A stretch of DNA of 18,199 bases, taken from assembly GCA_035532215.1 (NCBI GenBank), contig DATKRK010000055.1, positions 1 through 18,199 of the forward strand, read 5' to 3'. Under the pieces are notes generated by a model. The model was not told the DNA's origin. It searched no databases and was given only the letters and a program-made list of their open reading frames with translations. Origin of the DNA: JAICIG01 sp035532215. Lineage in GTDB: Bacteria > Planctomycetota > Planctomycetia > Pirellulales > JAICIG01. The position numbers and the translations under genes are program-made. This document shows, one piece after another, positions 15,759 through 18,199 of this stretch. Numbering within the stretch: position 1 is the first letter of the stretch; every line of letters begins with the position of its first letter.

Positions 15759-15829
15759 CGTAGGCCGGGCGCTAGCCCCACGCGCATTGGGCGAGAATTT
15801 GCCGCGTGGGGCTGGCGCCCCACCCTACG
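15759..15829. repeat. Large stem-loop between the efflux genes
   Basis: The arm 15759-15784 (contains GGGCGCTAGCCCCACGCG) is an imperfect inverse of 15803-15829 (contains CGCGTGGGGCTGGCGCCC), with an 18-base loop. About 24 pairs can form. It resembles planctomycete intergenic repeats. Lying in the 118-base gap between the fusion-protein stop and the pump start, it could attenuate transcription or stabilise the upstream message. Confidence 0.75.
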
Positions 15830-15849
15830 GCCTTTGGGAGAGAGGACTG

Positions 15850-17343
15850 TTATGGCTCTTCTCCTTCCAACAGCAATTCGCTCTTCAAGAAGAAGGCCCC
15901 GCGATCGACGACTTTCGCTCCGGCGTCGAGCCCGGAAAGCACCTCGACGAACTCGCTCGTCTCCAGCCCCGGCGTCACGTCGACCTTGCGATATTCGCCC
16001 GGCCGCTCCTCGACGAAAACGAACGTCTCTTGTTCGTGGCGCATGATCGCGCCGGCCGGCACGACCAGGGCCTTGTGCGGCGGGCCGAGCGGCACGTCGA
16101 CCCAGGCGAACATGCCCGGCTTCAGGCGACTCTCGGTGTTGGGCAGTTCGGCGACGAGCGGCACGGCGCGCGTCTCGCTCGACACGCCGACGCTGAAGAA
16201 TTGCACCTTGGCCGTCACCCGATAGCCGGGCAGCGCGGGCGATTCGACGTTGACTTCCTGCACGTCGCCGCCGGCCAGCGCGGCCCATTCGCGTTCGTAA
16301 ATCTGAGCCGAAACCCAGAGCGTGTCGGTATTCGCCAGCGCGAACAATGCCTGCGAAGCGACGAATTGGGCGCCGTCGCTGACGAAGCGGTCTTCCACCT
16401 TGCCGTCCAACGGCGAGCAGAGGATCAATTCGCAAAGCGTCTCGTCATCGTGCTCGGAGGAAATTTCGGCGAACGGCCCGAGCAGCAGCTTCAGTTTCTG
16501 GCGGCTGACAACCAGCATGTGCCGGGCATGCTCCAGGTTCGCTTGCGACCGCGCGAGCTGCTGCCGCGCGTCGAAGCTGGCTTTTTCGCAGGTGCTGCGA
16601 TAGTTCGCATCGGCGATTTCCCGAGCGCTGGCCCGCTCTTGCACGTAGCGCTCGCTGAGCGCGTCCTGGGCCGACACGGCGGCTGCCGAAGCGCGGGTCG
16701 CCAACCGCAGTTTGGAATAGGCGGCGATGATTTTCTCGCGCTGGTCGCCCAGCACCTGGTCTTCGAATTGCACTTCGACCTTCATTACGTCCGGGAAATC
16801 TTCGAGCGCCTTGAGTAATGCCTGGGTGTTGTGGGCGATCTGGGCCAGCCAATCGGTCTCGCGCTCGGCAATGTGCAAGTCGGCCTCGGCATGCACCACC
16901 TCCTCGCGAGCCATCCCGACGTCGACGCTGTTCAACAAGGCCAGTCGATCTCCGCGTTTCACCGCCTGTCCAGGCAGCACGAGCACGTGCGTCACGGCGC
17001 CGGCGGCCGGCACTTTGATCTCCAATCGGCGCGAAGCGTTGTAGCCGATTTTGCCGGGCACGCGGCGCGAGTCGCGGATTTCGCGCGCCTCGACTTCCGA
17101 CGCGTGCAGCGCCGCCGCTTGCAGCTTGGCGGGCGTCAAGCGTACGACGCCATCCGCTGAGCGCGCTGCCGGCGGCTCGGCCTCGGGCTTCGATGCCGTA
17201 GCGTGTTCGCCCTTGGCCGGCCAGAAGAAGAAGCCGGTCGCAACCACGATCGAGACCGCCGCCAAACCGAGCAGCGGCCAAAACGCCCGGGCAGATACGC
17301 CGCCAATGGGGGCAGTTCGAGGAGTCGATAGATTGGTTTTCAC
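15850..17343 (-). CDS. CzcB/CusB-like periplasmic membrane fusion protein
   Basis: The 497-residue adaptor links an RND pump to an outer-membrane channel. It has an N-terminal membrane anchor (FWPLLGLAAVSIVVATGFFF, 21-40) and a first lipoyl half at about 110-142 (VPAAGAVTHVLVLPGQAVKR). A long alpha-hairpin follows (about 145-300, rich in Glu, Lys, Arg, Ala), then the second lipoyl half at about 306-340 (CSPLDGKVEDRFVSDGAQF) and a beta-barrel with TLWVSAQIYEREW. The membrane-proximal part has SRLKPGMFAWVDVPLG. The hairpin includes a histidine- and glutamate-bearing region but no clear metal-binding cluster. The GTG start follows AGGGA. It is the middle gene of the operon. It is closer to CzcB/CusB than to drug-efflux adaptors because of its pump partner. 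Confidence 0.9.
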   Translation of the reverse strand: MKTNLSTPRTAPIGGVSARAFWPLLGLAAVSIVVATGFFFWPAKGEHATASKPEAEPPAARSADGVVRLTPAKLQAAALHASEVEAREIRDSRRVPGKIGYNASRRLEIKVPAAGAVTHVLVLPGQAVKRGDRLALLNSVDVGMAREEVVHAEADLHIAERETDWLAQIAHNTQALLKALEDFPDVMKVEVQFEDQVLGDQREKIIAAYSKLRLATRASAAAVSAQDALSERYVQERASAREIADANYRSTCEKASFDARQQLARSQANLEHARHMLVVSRQKLKLLLGPFAEISSEHDDETLCELILCSPLDGKVEDRFVSDGAQFVASQALFALANTDTLWVSAQIYEREWAALAGGDVQEVNVESPALPGYRVTAKVQFFSVGVSSETRAVPLVAELPNTESRLKPGMFAWVDVPLGPPHKALVVPAGAIMRHEQETFVFVEERPGEYRKVDVTPGLETSEFVEVLSGLDAGAKVVDRGAFFLKSELLLEGEEP

Positions 17344-17436
17344 GGAGAGGATCCCTTAACGCTTCGGATGAATTCGTCGCCGTCGCGAACCGCGCAGGGG
17401 CGCTTCGACGAGCCCAAAACCGTCAAGAGACGCCGC

Positions 17437-17832
17437 TCAGATCAAAAATCGCCCGAGCCAGGCGCGCATTGCCCCCTTGGTAAGCGAGGGCGCGAAGTGG
17501 CGCCGCTCCAACGCAGCGTTACTGACGCACTTCTGCAACGGCAGCAGCGTCTCGACGATTGCGGGCTGAGCCTCGTCGGTCCATTGACAGGCCGTCAGGT
17601 CCACAAGATCGTAGGGGGGCGGCGCGATGAAGATGGCACCTTGGCAAATGCAGCCCGTTTCGTTCTCGCACTTGGGAACCGAGCCCAAATCCTGCGACGG
17701 ACCGTCGACCTGCGCACGCCGCACTTCTTGCATCACGAAGGCCGCAGCCTGCACGGACGTACCGATGCAATGGAAGTGATTGAACGTCACTCCCAAGGCC
17801 ATGAGCAGCGGCAGTATGCGGAACCTAGGCAT
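17437..17832 (-). CDS. Small cysteine-rich protein heading the metal efflux operon
   Basis: The 131-residue protein starts with a hydrophobic N-terminus (ILPLLMALGVTF), probably a signal peptide, so it should face the periplasm or be exported. Six cysteines stand out: C22, C55, C61, C63, C82 and C102, with the cluster KCENETGCICQGAIF. CENE(S/T)GCIC-like motifs recur, as far as I recall, in small planctomycete proteins beside CzcB/CzcA genes. Function is unknown; metal capture or sensing is inference. The start at 17832 was chosen over 17859 because it lies at the head of the hydrophobic segment with AGAG upstream. A promoter lies right before it, so the gene leads the operon, 93 bases ahead of the fusion protein. 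Confidence 0.75.
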   Translation of the reverse strand: MPRFRILPLLMALGVTFNHFHCIGTSVQAAAFVMQEVRRAQVDGPSQDLGSVPKCENETGCICQGAIFIAPPPYDLVDLTACQWTDEAQPAIVETLLPLQKCVSNAALERRHFAPSLTKGAMRAWLGRFLI

Positions 17833-17863
17833 GGAATTCTCTAACAAATCGGCGGTCACTTAT

Positions 17864-17891
17864 AGTATAGTCGGCTCCTGGTGCGTTGCAA
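17864..17891 (-). promoter_or_regulatory. Candidate promoter of the metal efflux operon
   Basis: On the minus strand TTGCAA (17886-17891), a 16-base spacer and TATACT (17864-17869) lie about 30 bases before the ATG. An overlapping TATAAG gives a second possible -10. No metal-responsive operator is obvious. Confidence 0.5.
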
Positions 17892-17985
17892 TCATAGGCT
17901 GGGGCCGAAATAACTGCCTGGGCGCCCCTCAAGCCGCAGCGGCGGGCGAGCATCTTCAAGCCCGGCAAGGACTTGCAGAGCCGCC

Positions 17986-18122
17986 CTAGCCCGGATTATT
18001 CATCAGCCCACACTAACCCGAAGCGCAAGCGAGGCGGAGCAACGCACTTACCTCGCTGGCGCTTCGGGTTGGTATCGAGCGCTTTGTCAAGTAATAGCCG
18101 GGCTGTGAATAATCCGGGCTAG
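17986..18122. mobile_element. MITE-like nested palindrome (NPKRKRG-type repeat)
   Basis: The outer arms are perfect 17-base inverted repeats: CTAGCCCGGATTATTCA at 17986-18002 and its inverse at 18106-18122. The inner arms AACCCGAAGCGCAAGCGAGG (18015-18034) and CCTCGCTGGCGCTTCGGGTT (18051-18070) pair with one mismatch. There is no coding capacity of its own, and the inner arm translates as NPKRKRG. The total of about 137 bp with terminal inverted repeats fits a non-autonomous element. Confidence 0.75.
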
Positions 18123-18199
18123 TTCCAATACCGTTGAAATAGGCGCAAGTCACAGTCCTTGAGTACCTTGGGGTTTGGAAAAGAACCCACCAAGGCAGC
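18119..18199 (-). CDS. Possible 3' end of a minus-strand gene
   Basis: The last 81 bases read on the minus strand give 26 residues ending in PNPKVLKDCDLRLFQRYWN, then TAG at 18119-18121. The stop lies in the outer arm of the palindrome. The segment is too short to identify and may be chance; plus-strand frames here are open too. Confidence 0.25.
   Translation of the reverse strand, partial: AALVGSFPNPKVLKDCDLRLFQRYWN

Larger units (their letters stand above)
17892..18199. other. Right-end stretch: repeat plus edge sequence
   Basis: No complete gene is seen. It contains the nested palindrome at 17986-18122 and, beyond it, possibly the 3' end of a minus-strand gene. The 17892-17985 part has no recognised content. 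Confidence 0.5.

Overview
The window looks like planctomycete DNA, probably from the Pirellulales or a relative. This is an inference from high GC, a Gfo/Idh/MocA dehydrogenase of a type common in that phylum, and dispersed hairpin repeats. One repeat near the right end translates as NPKRKRG, a peptide I associate with planctomycete repeats. No rRNA, tRNA or CRISPR array was seen.

Positions 1 to about 6255 are accessory DNA. At the left edge is the N-terminus of a gene that may encode an IS66-type transposase (minus strand). Next comes a compact plus-strand operon of three genes: an unknown helical protein, a fusion of an Mrr-type endonuclease domain to an SF2 DEAH helicase, and a translationally coupled 175-residue protein I cannot name. 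The domain make-up and setting suggest an uncharacterised restriction or anti-phage system. Beyond it lie an orphan gene of lower apparent GC, two copies of a ~120-bp dispersed repeat, and fragments of a MazF-like toxin gene and a Gfo/Idh gene. Two toxin-antitoxin modules then stand back to back: an apparently intact HigBA-like pair (minus strand), and a MazEF-like pair (plus strand) whose antitoxin is intact but whose toxin is frameshifted.

Positions 6472 to 12590 hold three ordinary chromosomal genes on the plus strand: a Gfo/Idh/MocA oxidoreductase, an exported S41 C-terminal processing protease with PDZ domain, and an MMPL-family RND exporter. They are separated by hairpin-forming repeats, a good sigma70-type promoter before the protease, and a Rho-independent terminator before the MMPL gene.

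Positions 12654 to 17832 form a minus-strand heavy-metal efflux operon. In transcription order it has a small cysteine-rich protein, a CzcB/CusB-like membrane fusion protein and a CzcA-type RND pump. A large imperfect stem-loop lies between the last two genes, and no outer-membrane channel gene is visible. The right edge carries a MITE-like nested palindrome and possibly the 3' end of another minus-strand gene.
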